From IMG/VR virus record IMGVR_UViG_3300020469_004256, positions 1-64,000 of that record: a DNA stretch of 64,000 bases; one strand, given 5' to 3'. The notes below the pieces were generated by a model. It was not told where the DNA came from. It made no database searches and saw only the letters and a list, made by a program, of their open reading frames with translations. Shown piece by piece: positions 24,395 through 33,099 of the stretch (its first letter is position 1; the number at the start of each line of letters is the position of its first letter). A program made the position numbers and the translations under genes. The DNA comes from a virus.

Positions 24395-26175
24395 TATCTT
24401 TCATTTCCTATTGCTATTCTATCTGTTGGTTTAATACGTGCATCAGTTCCATACATACTCATATCAAATTCTTTTTTCCATTGTGCTACATCGTATTTAA
24501 CCAAATCGTGTGGAAATACTTTTGACAGATCTTCTATAAATTGATTTTGATTATGCCAAAACTGATATATTTCATCCGATCTTAAACATCTTGAAAAATA
24601 CAAATAAGTTGCTAGATCTTTGACTTCTGTTCTTGGTTCATCTTTAAATATGTTTTTAATTATTTGTCTATTCTTTTCTACTAATTTTGTCATTAAAGGC
24701 ATTTGATCTAAATGTTTATAAAACCATTTGGCTTGAAATTGTATATCATGCTGTGTATCATATAAGGTTTTCATTGTATGACTTAATGCTCTTGAATTAT
24801 GAAAGTTATGATAAAACCACCAGTAGTCAAACATACGAACTATCTCATCCTCGTCATATGAAAAACATCTATGCATTATTTCTATTTCTTCAAACTCATA
24901 TGTGCTACGTTCATCTCTATACTCTGGATGTTGATGCAACTGTTTGTATCCTAGTCCTGAAAATGAATAAGGAAATGCAAGTATCTTTGATTTAACTTTG
25001 TATTCTTTTTGAAACTTTTCTGTGTATAGCTCTGTATTAGGCACAAGATTTAAAAAATATGAACGCATGAAATCAATGCCAAGCTCATAGTCTTTATCTA
25101 ATGAGTACAACCAACTGTCTGCTGTTTCGCCAGGCAAAGCAATAATCATTTCTGATGTTACTGGTAATCCTTTTGATTTAAAACTATCAATCAAAGGTAA
25201 TAGTTTGTCATTATTGATATTTGCTCTATTAATAACTTTTAACGTTTCTTTTGCGTGTGTTTGAAAACTTACTTTAAGGTTACGTTGATCAGCATCTAAA
25301 TTGTTGTGTATGATATCAATAATCTCTGGCAACCATTTACTACCATTCTTTGCAAGTCCTGAATATGATATCTTAGGATTGTTGCCTGTTGCTTCTTTGT
25401 TTGCTTTCATTTTTTTAACAACATCTAAATCTCTTGGTAGCATACCAAAGTTAGCATCAAGTATTTCTACTTCTGCTATGTTGGTATGTTTATATATAAA
25501 GTCTAACTGTTCATTTACAGGATTCATATCAAACTTTGTAACTTTTGATCTTGCTTGTCCACCCCAGTCACAAAAAGCACATTTAAAAGGACAACCACGA
25601 TTGGTTTCAAATGATGCTTTGACTCTTTTTTCTTCAGCAAGTATGGAATCAAATACTCCATCTAAGTATGGTGTAGGCATTTCATGAGTTTCAATTTGAT
25701 ACAGTTTACGTCCTACTTCTACATTATTCCAACCTCTGCCAAAACTACCATCGTGTACACTCATAGGAGCATCAATATTTTGTAAGAAGTTGCTGACTAA
25801 TTTCTCACCTGGGCCTACCCAAAATATATCTATGTAAGGATGTTCACGAGCAAACTTTTCTGCAAGTTTAGGGTCTTCAGGCACATTAGGTCCACCATAC
25901 ATGGTGATACCATTTGGATTAACATCTTTATAATGACTCATCATCTGATCATTGTATGCTTGATTCCAAACATAACAAGTAAGACCAAATACATCTATGT
26001 TTTTAAATTTTTCTGTGTATTCTTCTACAGGTTTATATTTGTACAAAGGTTCATTAAACTTATATTGTGATTTAATTGCTGGTATCTTGTTACAGTAACT
26101 TATAAGGCATGCCGCCGCATATGGTAACCATGTTTCGTGTATGACTGATATTGTTCCTAATTGTACAGTTTTCAT
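24394..26175 (-). CDS. B12-binding-type radical SAM enzyme
   Basis: 593 residues. The N-terminal about 130 residues (VFGLTCYVWNQAYNDQMM, GITMYGGPNVPEDP, IDIFWVGPGE) form a cobalamin-binding-like Rossmann domain, without the D-x-H-x-x-G base-off motif. The radical SAM core has CPFKCAFC (Cys195, 199, 202) followed by DWGG, then NFGMLPRDLDVV and SEMIIALPGET. This is the architecture of class B methyltransferases and relatives, and of hopanoid/bacteriochlorophyll enzymes. Its operon holds a BtuB-like receptor, which would fit a cobalamin need. Substrate unknown. Confidence 0.88.
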   Translation of the reverse strand: MKTVQLGTISVIHETWLPYAAACLISYCNKIPAIKSQYKFNEPLYKYKPVEEYTEKFKNIDVFGLTCYVWNQAYNDQMMSHYKDVNPNGITMYGGPNVPEDPKLAEKFAREHPYIDIFWVGPGEKLVSNFLQNIDAPMSVHDGSFGRGWNNVEVGRKLYQIETHEMPTPYLDGVFDSILAEEKRVKASFETNRGCPFKCAFCDWGGQARSKVTKFDMNPVNEQLDFIYKHTNIAEVEILDANFGMLPRDLDVVKKMKANKEATGNNPKISYSGLAKNGSKWLPEIIDIIHNNLDADQRNLKVSFQTHAKETLKVINRANINNDKLLPLIDSFKSKGLPVTSEMIIALPGETADSWLYSLDKDYELGIDFMRSYFLNLVPNTELYTEKFQKEYKVKSKILAFPYSFSGLGYKQLHQHPEYRDERSTYEFEEIEIMHRCFSYDEDEIVRMFDYWWFYHNFHNSRALSHTMKTLYDTQHDIQFQAKWFYKHLDQMPLMTKLVEKNRQIIKNIFKDEPRTEVKDLATYLYFSRCLRSDEIYQFWHNQNQFIEDLSKVFPHDLVKYDVAQWKKEFDMSMYGTDARIKPTDRIAIGNER

Positions 26176-26774
26176 AATACATCTTCCACATTATCTATAG
26201 TACCGTCATGCTTGTGCCATATCACTGCTTGAGTTGGTTTCCATACATAATCTAGATCAATGTAATAACTGTAAACAAATTGTATCATATCAGACTTTGG
26301 CGAGTCATGAAAAACCAATTCAGTTTCAAGTTTCATTTTCTTATAGTCTTCATCTTCAAACCAACTGTTGTCTCCACCTATGTATTTTCTTTTGTGCTGA
26401 TATAATTTGTTTAATGCTTTGTCTTTAACATCATGTGTTATGTAATAATGTTTAAACCCTTGTTCTCTTGCCCATGCCATTTGCTGTTTCATCATTTTAA
26501 ATCCATAGCGACCATGTCTGTGTTTTTTGAGAATATGATATCTGCATATCCTAATTGACTCTGGTGTGCCTGTGATAAAACTTCTTTCAGCATAACTAAC
26601 ACTTGCAACTTCTCCGTCAACAACTGCTAACCATAAACTACTTTTAGGATCTAAGTCATCAACATTAAACTTGTTTTTATCATATGTGCCAGCACTTTCT
26701 TCTTTGATAGCCTGAGCTATAAACTCTTGAACCAATACTTTGTATGCTGGTGTGTACTGTACAATCTTTTCCAT
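26172..26774 (-). CDS. GNAT-family N-acetyltransferase
   Basis: 200 residues. VDGEVASVSYAER strand, then RICRYHILKKHRHGRYGFKMMKQQMAWAREQGFKHYYITHD is a good acetyl-CoA-binding segment (R-x-x-G-x-G-like HRHGRYGF), and LNKLYQHKRKYIGG the following helix. Overlaps the B12 radical SAM gene by four bases; its ATG lies one base after the TonB-receptor stop. The acceptor is unknown. Confidence 0.8.
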   Translation of the reverse strand: MEKIVQYTPAYKVLVQEFIAQAIKEESAGTYDKNKFNVDDLDPKSSLWLAVVDGEVASVSYAERSFITGTPESIRICRYHILKKHRHGRYGFKMMKQQMAWAREQGFKHYYITHDVKDKALNKLYQHKRKYIGGDNSWFEDEDYKKMKLETELVFHDSPKSDMIQFVYSYYIDLDYVWKPTQAVIWHKHDGTIDNVEDVL

Positions 26775-28631
26775 TTAGAATTTTAATTTCCATCCTAGTG
26801 TTATGTTTCTACCACCTTGATTATAACCGTCTGGTCGTTCATATTGATCATCTGTTAAGTTTTTTACATTTAGTGTGATTTCAGAATCTTGCGTTAAGTA
26901 ATAACCTGCTGTAAGATCTGCTGTGGTTCTTTCCTTAACAGTAATAGTTGACCAATTGACTGAGTCAGTATCTCTGTGATCGCCATAATATAATATACTA
27001 GGTGATATATAATAGTTATCTTTAGCATAAGTTACACCAGATTTCCAAGTAGTATGAGGTCTACGTTTTAGCCAAGTACCTGATGAGTCTTGTGCTGATG
27101 TTAGTGCTACGTTATTTACAAAACTAAAATTACCAACATAGTAAGTAAAGTCAATATCTGCACCTTTCATATTAGATGTTCCAGTACTGTCATTATTGTA
27201 CGTTGAATTAGAGTATGTAATCATGTCTTTTATATCTGTTGAATAAAATGCAATGTCAAATTTATGTGATTTACTGTTATTACTATAACCAATTTCTTTA
27301 CTTACTGACGTTTCTGGTTTAAGATTTACGTTACCTGTGTAACCATAGTTGTCTGCACCATATAGTTCATATAGTGTTGGTGACTTGTATCCTGTTGATT
27401 GACTTATACGAAAACCATTGTATGCCGCTCCAACTGAATATGTTGATTGTCCATTAGCAATAGAATGTTCGTCATGCCTTAATCCACCTGATAGTATAAA
27501 ATTGTTACTTATTGAATAATCAAAGTTATGATATACTCCAACAACTGATGCTGACTTATCAACAGTTGAATTGTAACTACCAGTGTTGTTAAAATCTACA
27601 TCAAATTCAGTTACATCTACACCTGTTTTAGTTGATGCTTGATCTGTATTTGTTAACCAATCTAATGATCCGTGTGTGGCAACAGAGTCATAGTTGTCTA
27701 TTTCTGTGCCGTTTACGTATTGTCTATCCCAAACGGTATGATCAATAACTGTTTTTATTTTGCCATACTCAACATCAGTTATTGTTTGTACTTGCCCAAA
27801 ATAAAACTTTGTTTCATTAGTGTAATCCAAATCATCTGCACCTGAGGCATCAATGTCTGCATTGGTTGTATTTGTTACACCTGTAAATTTTATTTGTGTA
27901 TCATCTAAGTTTACCACATGTCCAACATTAAATCCTAGTACATCATACCCATCTGGCTCAGTACCTTGTGGGTACACGGATATACCATCTGAATTTTCTG
28001 TGTATATACCAAAAGTAAAAAAGTCTTTACCATATGTGTATGACATTGTGTTTGTATTGTTTGATCCTTTGGCTATTGATATTTCATTTTGTTTATAGTC
28101 TGATGTTTGTATATCAACAACCCCTCCTACTGCGTTTGCACCATAGTTGGTACTCATTGGACCTGTATACAAGTGTAGCCCATCTGCAAAGTGTATGTTG
28201 ATATTGTTTAAATCTGTAGCACCATTTGTGGTTGAATAATCTGTTATTGCTGATCCATTAATTGTTACCAGTGTGTGATTTGAGTTTGTTCCTCTTGTAA
28301 ACAATGATGTTTGTTGTCCTGCTGGGCCTGATCTAACTGCATTAAAATTTGGTGCATCTTCTAATGCTTCTGATAATATTGCAGATCCTTCTTTCTTTTC
28401 ATCGTCTAACCAAATGTATTCATTTGTGTATATTTGATCTGCTTTTTGTGATGTTGTCATAGTATGAAAAACCGGAATAGTGATCACCAATGAATCACAT
28501 ACTATTGTTTCGTCTTTCATTTCTTCCCAATAGCACTCTTGTGCTTTGGCGGATTTAATTAAAAATGCCACAAGTACAATAACAAGAATTATTATACCTG
28601 TACCGATATTTCTTTTTTGTTCACTGTTCAT
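26775..28631 (-). CDS. TonB-dependent outer-membrane receptor, BtuB-like
   Basis: 618 residues. The N-terminus is a long signal sequence (IIILVIVLVAFLIKSAKA, cleavage likely before QEC). A TonB-box-like DSLVITIPV follows, much like the DTLVVTA of BtuB. The plug domain has VRSGPAGQQTSLFTRGTNSNHTLVTINGSAI and GANAVGGVVDIQT; the remainder is a beta barrel with aromatic strands and a TonB C-terminus, YERPDGYNQGGRNITLGWKLKF, ending in Phe. It would import a nutrient such as a cobalamin across the outer membrane in a Gram-negative host with TonB. The next gene is a DUF6580-type membrane protein. Phage receptors of this kind are very unusual; either nutrient supply or blocking superinfection is possible. 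Confidence 0.88.
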   Translation of the reverse strand: MNSEQKRNIGTGIIILVIVLVAFLIKSAKAQECYWEEMKDETIVCDSLVITIPVFHTMTTSQKADQIYTNEYIWLDDEKKEGSAILSEALEDAPNFNAVRSGPAGQQTSLFTRGTNSNHTLVTINGSAITDYSTTNGATDLNNINIHFADGLHLYTGPMSTNYGANAVGGVVDIQTSDYKQNEISIAKGSNNTNTMSYTYGKDFFTFGIYTENSDGISVYPQGTEPDGYDVLGFNVGHVVNLDDTQIKFTGVTNTTNADIDASGADDLDYTNETKFYFGQVQTITDVEYGKIKTVIDHTVWDRQYVNGTEIDNYDSVATHGSLDWLTNTDQASTKTGVDVTEFDVDFNNTGSYNSTVDKSASVVGVYHNFDYSISNNFILSGGLRHDEHSIANGQSTYSVGAAYNGFRISQSTGYKSPTLYELYGADNYGYTGNVNLKPETSVSKEIGYSNNSKSHKFDIAFYSTDIKDMITYSNSTYNNDSTGTSNMKGADIDFTYYVGNFSFVNNVALTSAQDSSGTWLKRRPHTTWKSGVTYAKDNYYISPSILYYGDHRDTDSVNWSTITVKERTTADLTAGYYLTQDSEITLNVKNLTDDQYERPDGYNQGGRNITLGWKLKF

Positions 28632-29157
28632 GAATGCCTTTCCTATTAACTACTATTAAGTAGATGTTGTGTAAAGGTCGAGACAATGCTACAGTCAATG
28701 ATGCCATCAAGGCAGTATAAACAACTGTGCCTAACAGTGTATTTTGGAAAAATGGTATTGCCATTGTGTAACACATTATCAATCCTTCTAATGTGTTAGG
28801 ATAGTAGTCCCACATAATCCATACTGCAAAATTTGTTACTATGAAAAACAATACTGATGATATCAGCGTCATTGTTGCTAAAGGCAAGTACTTTCCAAAC
28901 TGCATAGCCCATCTGCTGATAACTGTGGACATTGCTATTGATCCATAAACCCAAAGCATATAAGGATGAAACCCTATAAACACATCTCCAATAAACATTG
29001 CCATTAATGGTACTGCTATTGCTATCCAACGATCGTTAACGATGTATGGTGCAAATATAGCCGCGGCCAATATTGGTGTAAAGTTTGGTGGATGTGGTAT
29101 GAGTCTACCTATGGCAAGAATGCCAGAAATATATAAAAATGATAGTATAATCTTCAT
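28621..29157 (-). CDS. DUF6580-like integral membrane protein (putative ECF-transporter S component)
   Basis: 178 residues with five or six membrane spans. PHPPNFTPILAAAIFAPY near the start, then PLMAMFIGDVFIGFHPYMLWVYGSIAM, match DUF6580, a family often placed beside TonB receptors and vitamin transporters. It overlaps the TonB-receptor gene by 11 bases. Likely a substrate-binding or permease component for the same solute; that role is inference. First gene of the operon, behind a combined sigma70/late promoter. Confidence 0.7.
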   Translation of the reverse strand: MKIILSFLYISGILAIGRLIPHPPNFTPILAAAIFAPYIVNDRWIAIAVPLMAMFIGDVFIGFHPYMLWVYGSIAMSTVISRWAMQFGKYLPLATMTLISSVLFFIVTNFAVWIMWDYYPNTLEGLIMCYTMAIPFFQNTLLGTVVYTALMASLTVALSRPLHNIYLIVVNRKGIHEQ

Positions 29158-29205
29158 AATAGTATTACCCCAACCTCTATTGTTAAATACGGTAAATTGT
29201 AATAC

Positions 29206-29236
29206 TATTTATAACATACTTTCCAAAATGTGTCAA
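29206..29236 (-). promoter_or_regulatory. Combined sigma70 and late promoter for the TonB-receptor operon
   Basis: TTGACA at 29236-29231, 17-base spacer, then TATAAATA at 29213-29206 which serves as both a -10 hexamer (TATAAA) and a full T4 late motif. Early and late transcription from one site is predicted. A leader of about 45 bases follows. Confidence 0.75.
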
Positions 29237-29246
29237 GTATTGTTGT

Positions 29247-29984
29247 TTATTTTACAGTTTCAAGTGTTGCTATATCTTCTTGCGTTGGAAGTGAAAACAT
29301 TAATGCTATTCTGTCTTCTGTGCCTCTGTGTTCAACAGAGTGTTTTAGGCCAACATTTAAGAAATATGCAGATCCATCTGATGGCATTTGATATTCTTCT
29401 TCAACACCTCTGCGCCATACTTTATTGTACACACCTTCTGTTCCTTGGATAGGAACAATAACTCTTACTGCATAATCAGGAGCATAATCAATATGTGGTG
29501 TAAGATATTTGCCTGCTCTGATTCTTGAAAGTCTAACTCTAATTGGTGTTGAATTAAATTGTTCTTCAATTGCTTCTTTTACATAAGAATCTTGATAAAT
29601 TGGAAGTGGATGATACCAATTGTGTTCGTTCATTGGTGCTGGTAATCCTTCCATTCTACGAATTTTTGTTCTGTATTTTTGTGTTTTTGATTTACCTAAC
29701 GATTCACTGTTTGCTGTAATTTTGCATTCTTTTCTTAATTCTGTTAAATCTAATACATCATTTAATGAATTTTCGTAATATGTTAAATTAATTTGATCAA
29801 AGTGATGATAGTTGTCTGATGCTAAATCTTCATGTACTGCACACAAACCTCTATTGGCCTGATAAACATTTACCCATTCTTCATTTAAACGTGTTACTTC
29901 CTGTCTAAGTTTTTCAATGTCAAACTTAATTCCAGGAATTGGTGCTACACTCGGTAGTTGATATTTTGTTCTTGTTTGTATCAT
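29247..29984 (-). CDS. Aspartyl/asparaginyl beta-hydroxylase-like 2OG oxygenase
   Basis: 245 residues. LSRIRAGKYLTPHIDYAPD has H-x-D (His164, Asp166), VRVIVPIQG is the adjoining strand, PSDGSAYFLNVGLKHSVEHRGTEDRIALMF gives the distal His (about 215) and Arg. A very good fit to the beta-hydroxylase (cupin) family. An upstream late motif is not clear. It is separate from the TonB-receptor operon: its stop is 90 bases from that operon's ATG. Substrate unknown. Confidence 0.85.
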   Translation of the reverse strand: MIQTRTKYQLPSVAPIPGIKFDIEKLRQEVTRLNEEWVNVYQANRGLCAVHEDLASDNYHHFDQINLTYYENSLNDVLDLTELRKECKITANSESLGKSKTQKYRTKIRRMEGLPAPMNEHNWYHPLPIYQDSYVKEAIEEQFNSTPIRVRLSRIRAGKYLTPHIDYAPDYAVRVIVPIQGTEGVYNKVWRRGVEEEYQMPSDGSAYFLNVGLKHSVEHRGTEDRIALMFSLPTQEDIATLETVK

Positions 29985-30032
29985 TTGCTTTTCCTCAAAT
30001 ATTATTATATACTTATTGTTTCAATATTACAA

Positions 30033-30749
30033 TCACTTTTTTAATAAAGGAACAACATATTTTCCGCCTACATCCCAAGGGCCTAGTACCAATCTACTCA
30101 CATCATCATGATGATTGTCATGATATCCTTCACCCCACATAATCATATTACTAACAAAATCAATTGTTGTTGGCTCAGCTTCTTTGCCATTGTGTCCAAA
30201 ATAATTTAAGTATGTTAAGAAAAACCATGCGTGAGTAAAATTAAATGCCATCCATACAACTAACCAAGGATTGATCAAAGCATGAAGTATTACTGCTCCT
30301 GTGTATAGTTTCCAGTAATGTTTGGTTGTGAACACTGCATCTCGTTGTCTTAAAAATTTTCTCATTGGAATAGCACCACTTGGAGTTCTGTATCTGCCCA
30401 ACAACATACGCCACCATCCCAGATCTTTTGGAGAGTGTGTGTCTAATTCTGTGTCAGTATACTTGTGATGATTTAAGTGTGCAACAACATTATGTCCTGG
30501 TGGACCAACTGCACTTATTACTGTTGATGCTAATAATATTTTTCTGCCAACCCAACTTGGCTCAAACTGGTAATGACATAGCCACCTATGGTAACATATC
30601 TGAGCAAGATTGTTTGTGATGTGTCCTGCTATTGTAAAAATTAATGCAAGTTCCCATGAACCTCCCATAATAAAATATGCTGGAATACCAATTACTGCAA
30701 CGATAAACATCACAACAATTTTTAATGTTACCCAATCAATATACTTCAT
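30033..30749 (-). CDS. Membrane fatty-acid desaturase (second copy)
   Basis: 238 residues, somewhat shorter than the usual 260-300. Three histidine boxes of the acyl-CoA/acyl-lipid desaturases: HRWLCHY, HLNHHKYTD and HDNHHDD, between hydrophobic segments. Di-iron membrane enzymes of this kind introduce a double bond in acyl chains. Four bases after its partner gene. Whether it acts on acyl-lipid or acyl-CoA is not clear from sequence. Confidence 0.88.
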   Translation of the reverse strand: MKYIDWVTLKIVVMFIVAVIGIPAYFIMGGSWELALIFTIAGHITNNLAQICYHRWLCHYQFEPSWVGRKILLASTVISAVGPPGHNVVAHLNHHKYTDTELDTHSPKDLGWWRMLLGRYRTPSGAIPMRKFLRQRDAVFTTKHYWKLYTGAVILHALINPWLVVWMAFNFTHAWFFLTYLNYFGHNGKEAEPTTIDFVSNMIMWGEGYHDNHHDDVSRLVLGPWDVGGKYVVPLLKK

Positions 30750-30753
30750 ATCA

Positions 30754-31548
30754 CTAATCTTTCAACATTGATGCTTTGATTGGTCTTGACATTTTAAGTT
30801 TTTTTGGTTCAAGTTCTAACAATTTAATAAACCAACCGCCTACATCAAACTCCCACCATTTGTGTTTGAAACTAGGATTTTTAGGATTGGCATGGTGGTT
30901 GTTATGCCATCCTTCACCCCACATTAATATACCAAGTGCTGGAATATTTCTTGAGTTATCAGTTGTTTCAAAGTTTCGATATCCAAACATATGAGTCAAT
31001 GTGTTAATAAAAGATCCTGCGTTCCATAAAACCATTGCAGGAAATAGATAGGCCGCTACTAACAACATTGGATCAATCCATAACCATATGCCTGCTATAG
31101 TACCATGGATTAAAAAATACCATCTATGAGCAAACGCATGAAAATTATCTCTAATCAAATGCAAAGCATATTTTGGACTAGGTGTTTCAAACATACTCAA
31201 CCATTGTACTTTTAAAAATCCTTTGTAGTTTGGCGAGTGTGGATCATCTTCTTTATCTGTATGCACATGATGTTCTCGGTGTATTGCTACCCAACCAATT
31301 GTTGATCCTGTTAGTCCATACATTCCTGCCATTGAACCAAAGTAATGAAACCATTTAGGTGCATTCCAACTCCTGTGTGATAAAAGCCTATGGAAAGTCA
31401 TAGTCATTCCAAAACATCCTGTAATGAAATATACAAAGAATCCTATTAGCCAATGATACCAATGTCCATACACAATCATTGGAATTATGCTTAGATGTGC
31501 TATAACTTGGCTAAAAAATAATGCCCATTTAAAATAATTTTGTTTCAT
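30754..31548 (-). CDS. Membrane fatty-acid desaturase (first copy)
   Basis: 264 residues. Histidine boxes HRLLSHRS, HREHHVHTD and HNNHHANPKN are typical of Delta9-type acyl-CoA desaturases; FHRLLSHRSW, GSIAGxYG-like GSTIGWVAIHREHH and the WWEFDVGGW end (cf. DPTxWxI in stearoyl-CoA enzymes) fit. Four membrane spans are visible. A combined sigma70/late promoter lies upstream. Likely alters membrane fluidity or lipid composition in infected cells; inference. Confidence 0.92.
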   Translation of the reverse strand: MKQNYFKWALFFSQVIAHLSIIPMIVYGHWYHWLIGFFVYFITGCFGMTMTFHRLLSHRSWNAPKWFHYFGSMAGMYGLTGSTIGWVAIHREHHVHTDKEDDPHSPNYKGFLKVQWLSMFETPSPKYALHLIRDNFHAFAHRWYFLIHGTIAGIWLWIDPMLLVAAYLFPAMVLWNAGSFINTLTHMFGYRNFETTDNSRNIPALGILMWGEGWHNNHHANPKNPSFKHKWWEFDVGGWFIKLLELEPKKLKMSRPIKASMLKD

Positions 31549-31591
31549 AACTTTATTATATACTCTTTATGTTAAATTTTAAACTAAAAAT

Positions 31592-31620
31592 ATAATAGTA
31601 TTTATCTGAATATTTGTCAA
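31592..31620 (-). promoter_or_regulatory. Sigma70 promoter overlapped by late promoter, desaturase operon
   Basis: TTGACA at 31620-31615, 17-base spacer, TATTAT at 31597-31592. The T4-type GATAAATA at 31606-31599 lies in the spacer, so one region can serve early and late polymerase. Confidence 0.7.
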
Positions 31621-31648
31621 TAATATTAAGTTATATTATAATATTTTT

Positions 31649-31990
31649 TTAGTTGTTCTTTTTAAATGTGTTGTTAAACATACGATGTACGTTTTTGTGA
31701 ACAGCATGTTCTAATGAATCCATATCTATATAAATTTCCATGTTTACAATATCATGATAATTTTGAGCAATTTTTTCCCAATCTACTTGTCCTTTTACCG
31801 GAATAGTATTGTAAATATCATCACTGGTCATTATGCTCGTTGATCCGTCTCTGTGAAATAATTTAATTTTATCAACAAAATTTGCTGGTATTTTTTTTGG
31901 ATGTATTTCATGCATGATACGATCAAACTCCGTGTGGTCTTGTTCGCTTTGTGCTGGAATAAATTTTCTATTTGGATTCTGCTCTGTCAT
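31649..31990 (-). CDS. Unknown conserved-looking protein, 113 aa
   Basis: 113 residues, with an acidic N-terminus (MTEQNPNRKFIPAQSEQDHTEFDRIM), IHPKKIPANFVDKIKLFHRDGSTSIM and a C-terminal DMDSLEHAVHKNVHRMF. No motif I recognise. Expressed from a late promoter placed in the loop of the terminator upstream. Confidence 0.55.
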   Translation of the reverse strand: MTEQNPNRKFIPAQSEQDHTEFDRIMHEIHPKKIPANFVDKIKLFHRDGSTSIMTSDDIYNTIPVKGQVDWEKIAQNYHDIVNMEIYIDMDSLEHAVHKNVHRMFNNTFKKNN

Positions 31991-32036
31991 AAAAAAACCT
32001 GCCTATGTACTAGTATTTATCACAGACAGGTTTTAA
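31991..32036 (-). terminator. Rho-independent terminator with a late promoter in its loop
   Basis: On the minus strand AAAACCTG (32033-32026) pairs with CAGGTTTT (32000-31993), followed by a T run, directly after the stop of gene 32041-32667. The loop carries GATAAATA at 32020-32013, the promoter of gene 31649-31990. Confidence 0.75.
32013..32020 (-). promoter_or_regulatory. T4-type late promoter (GATAAATA) for gene 31649-31990
   Basis: GATAAATA then CTAGT and A at 32007; it lies in the loop of the terminator for the upstream gene. Confidence 0.7.
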
Positions 32037-32040
32037 AACT

Positions 32041-32667
32041 TTATGCTGTTGGTTCAGCGGCAGTTTCCTTTTTAGGTCTGCCTCTTGGTCTTTTTGGCTC
32101 AGCAAAAACAGGTTCTTTACCTAATTTTTTCTGTATGCCTGGGGACACTGCTTCTGCTTCTGCACGTTTTTTGTGTGCATCTGCTTCTAACATTTCTGCT
32201 TGAATCAACAAGTTTCTTGCAATACCAACTTGATTAGTTTCATCGTTTGGCTGTTGCATTTCACCTGCCTTAGTTGATGAATCTGGTGTTGCCGGTATAG
32301 CCGGATCTTGTTTATTTTCGCTAACCATATTTTGATATGCATTAAACTCTTTCAAAGGAAGAGATTCAGACGTTGACGGAATTAATGTCACTGTGTCTAC
32401 TGGTACTCTTCTTAGGAATCCTTTTTCATGCAGTGTGGTTAGAATGTTTCTACCATCCCAAAACAATTTTCTACCTAGCACTTCAAATAATTTATTTGAT
32501 GCTTGACCTTCTGGTGATTCAACTGCCTGCATTAATCCATCATGATATTTTGATTCTAATGCATCTACGTCTACTACCAAACAATTGTCTTGATCTTCTG
32601 GTATCGATGGAAATACAACTACGACACGTCTGCCTGTTGAGTCCACTTTACCTGTGTGTTTTATCAT
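32041..32667 (-). CDS. Conserved phage protein with C-terminal AT-hook
   Basis: 208 residues. The N-terminal 110 residues (GRRVVVVFPSIPEDQDNCLVVDVDAL...) form a compact domain I cannot name. A flexible middle and an Ala/Glu-rich helix (LIQAEMLEADAHKKRAEAEAV) lead to KRPRGRPKK at about residues 193-201, an AT-hook motif (PRGRP) that binds the minor groove of AT-rich DNA. A link to the AT-rich phage genome or its late transcription is possible. Preceded by the Ala/Gln-rich gene at 32691. Confidence 0.6.
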   Translation of the reverse strand: MIKHTGKVDSTGRRVVVVFPSIPEDQDNCLVVDVDALESKYHDGLMQAVESPEGQASNKLFEVLGRKLFWDGRNILTTLHEKGFLRRVPVDTVTLIPSTSESLPLKEFNAYQNMVSENKQDPAIPATPDSSTKAGEMQQPNDETNQVGIARNLLIQAEMLEADAHKKRAEAEAVSPGIQKKLGKEPVFAEPKRPRGRPKKETAAEPTA

Positions 32668-32690
32668 TGTTATTGTTCTCCTAATTGCAA

Positions 32691-33041
32691 TTATTTTTGT
32701 TCCGGTTGAGCCGGTTGCTCAGGTTGTGCATCACTAACCTTACTATCATCAACTGCACCGCCTTCTGCTTCTTTTTGTGCTTCTGCTTGTGCCTTTTGTT
32801 GATTGGAAACGTGTTGTAAAAACTTTGTAAGTTTATCCGCAACGCCACCTACGTTAGTAAGTTCATTAGCTCTGAACGCCCCTCTTGAACTTGCTACGTC
32901 AATTACATTCAGCAATGCTTGTAAGTCAGCAATAGAAAGTTGTGGTGGTGTTGCCTCTGTTTGAGGTGCCGCCGCAGTTTCTGGAGCCGCTGTTGCTGTT
33001 GCTGTTTGAGTAGCCTGTTGTTGTGCTTGTTCTTCAGCCAT
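32691..33041 (-). CDS. Conserved phage protein with low-complexity Ala/Gln/Pro ends
   Basis: 116 residues. The ends are low-complexity (AQQQATQTATATAAPETAAAP at the start; Glu/Pro/Gln at the end); the core PPQLSIADLQALLNVIDVASSRGAFRANELTNVGGVADKL is well ordered and recalls a conserved protein of marine T4-like phages whose role I do not know. AAGGAG precedes the ATG. Ala-Ala pairs here are coded GCGGC, never GCAGC or GCTGC. Confidence 0.6.
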   Translation of the reverse strand: MAEEQAQQQATQTATATAAPETAAAPQTEATPPQLSIADLQALLNVIDVASSRGAFRANELTNVGGVADKLTKFLQHVSNQQKAQAEAQKEAEGGAVDDSKVSDAQPEQPAQPEQK

Positions 33042-33069
33042 AATATATTCTCCTTAATTAAGTTTTATT

Positions 33070-33099
33070 ATTATAGTATACTTTTATATTTATCGTCAA
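33070..33099 (-). promoter_or_regulatory. Sigma70 promoter overlapped by late promoter for gene 32691
   Basis: TTGACG at 33099-33094, 18-base spacer, TATAAT at 33075-33070; GATAAATA at 33094-33087 overlaps the -35 region. Confidence 0.65.
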
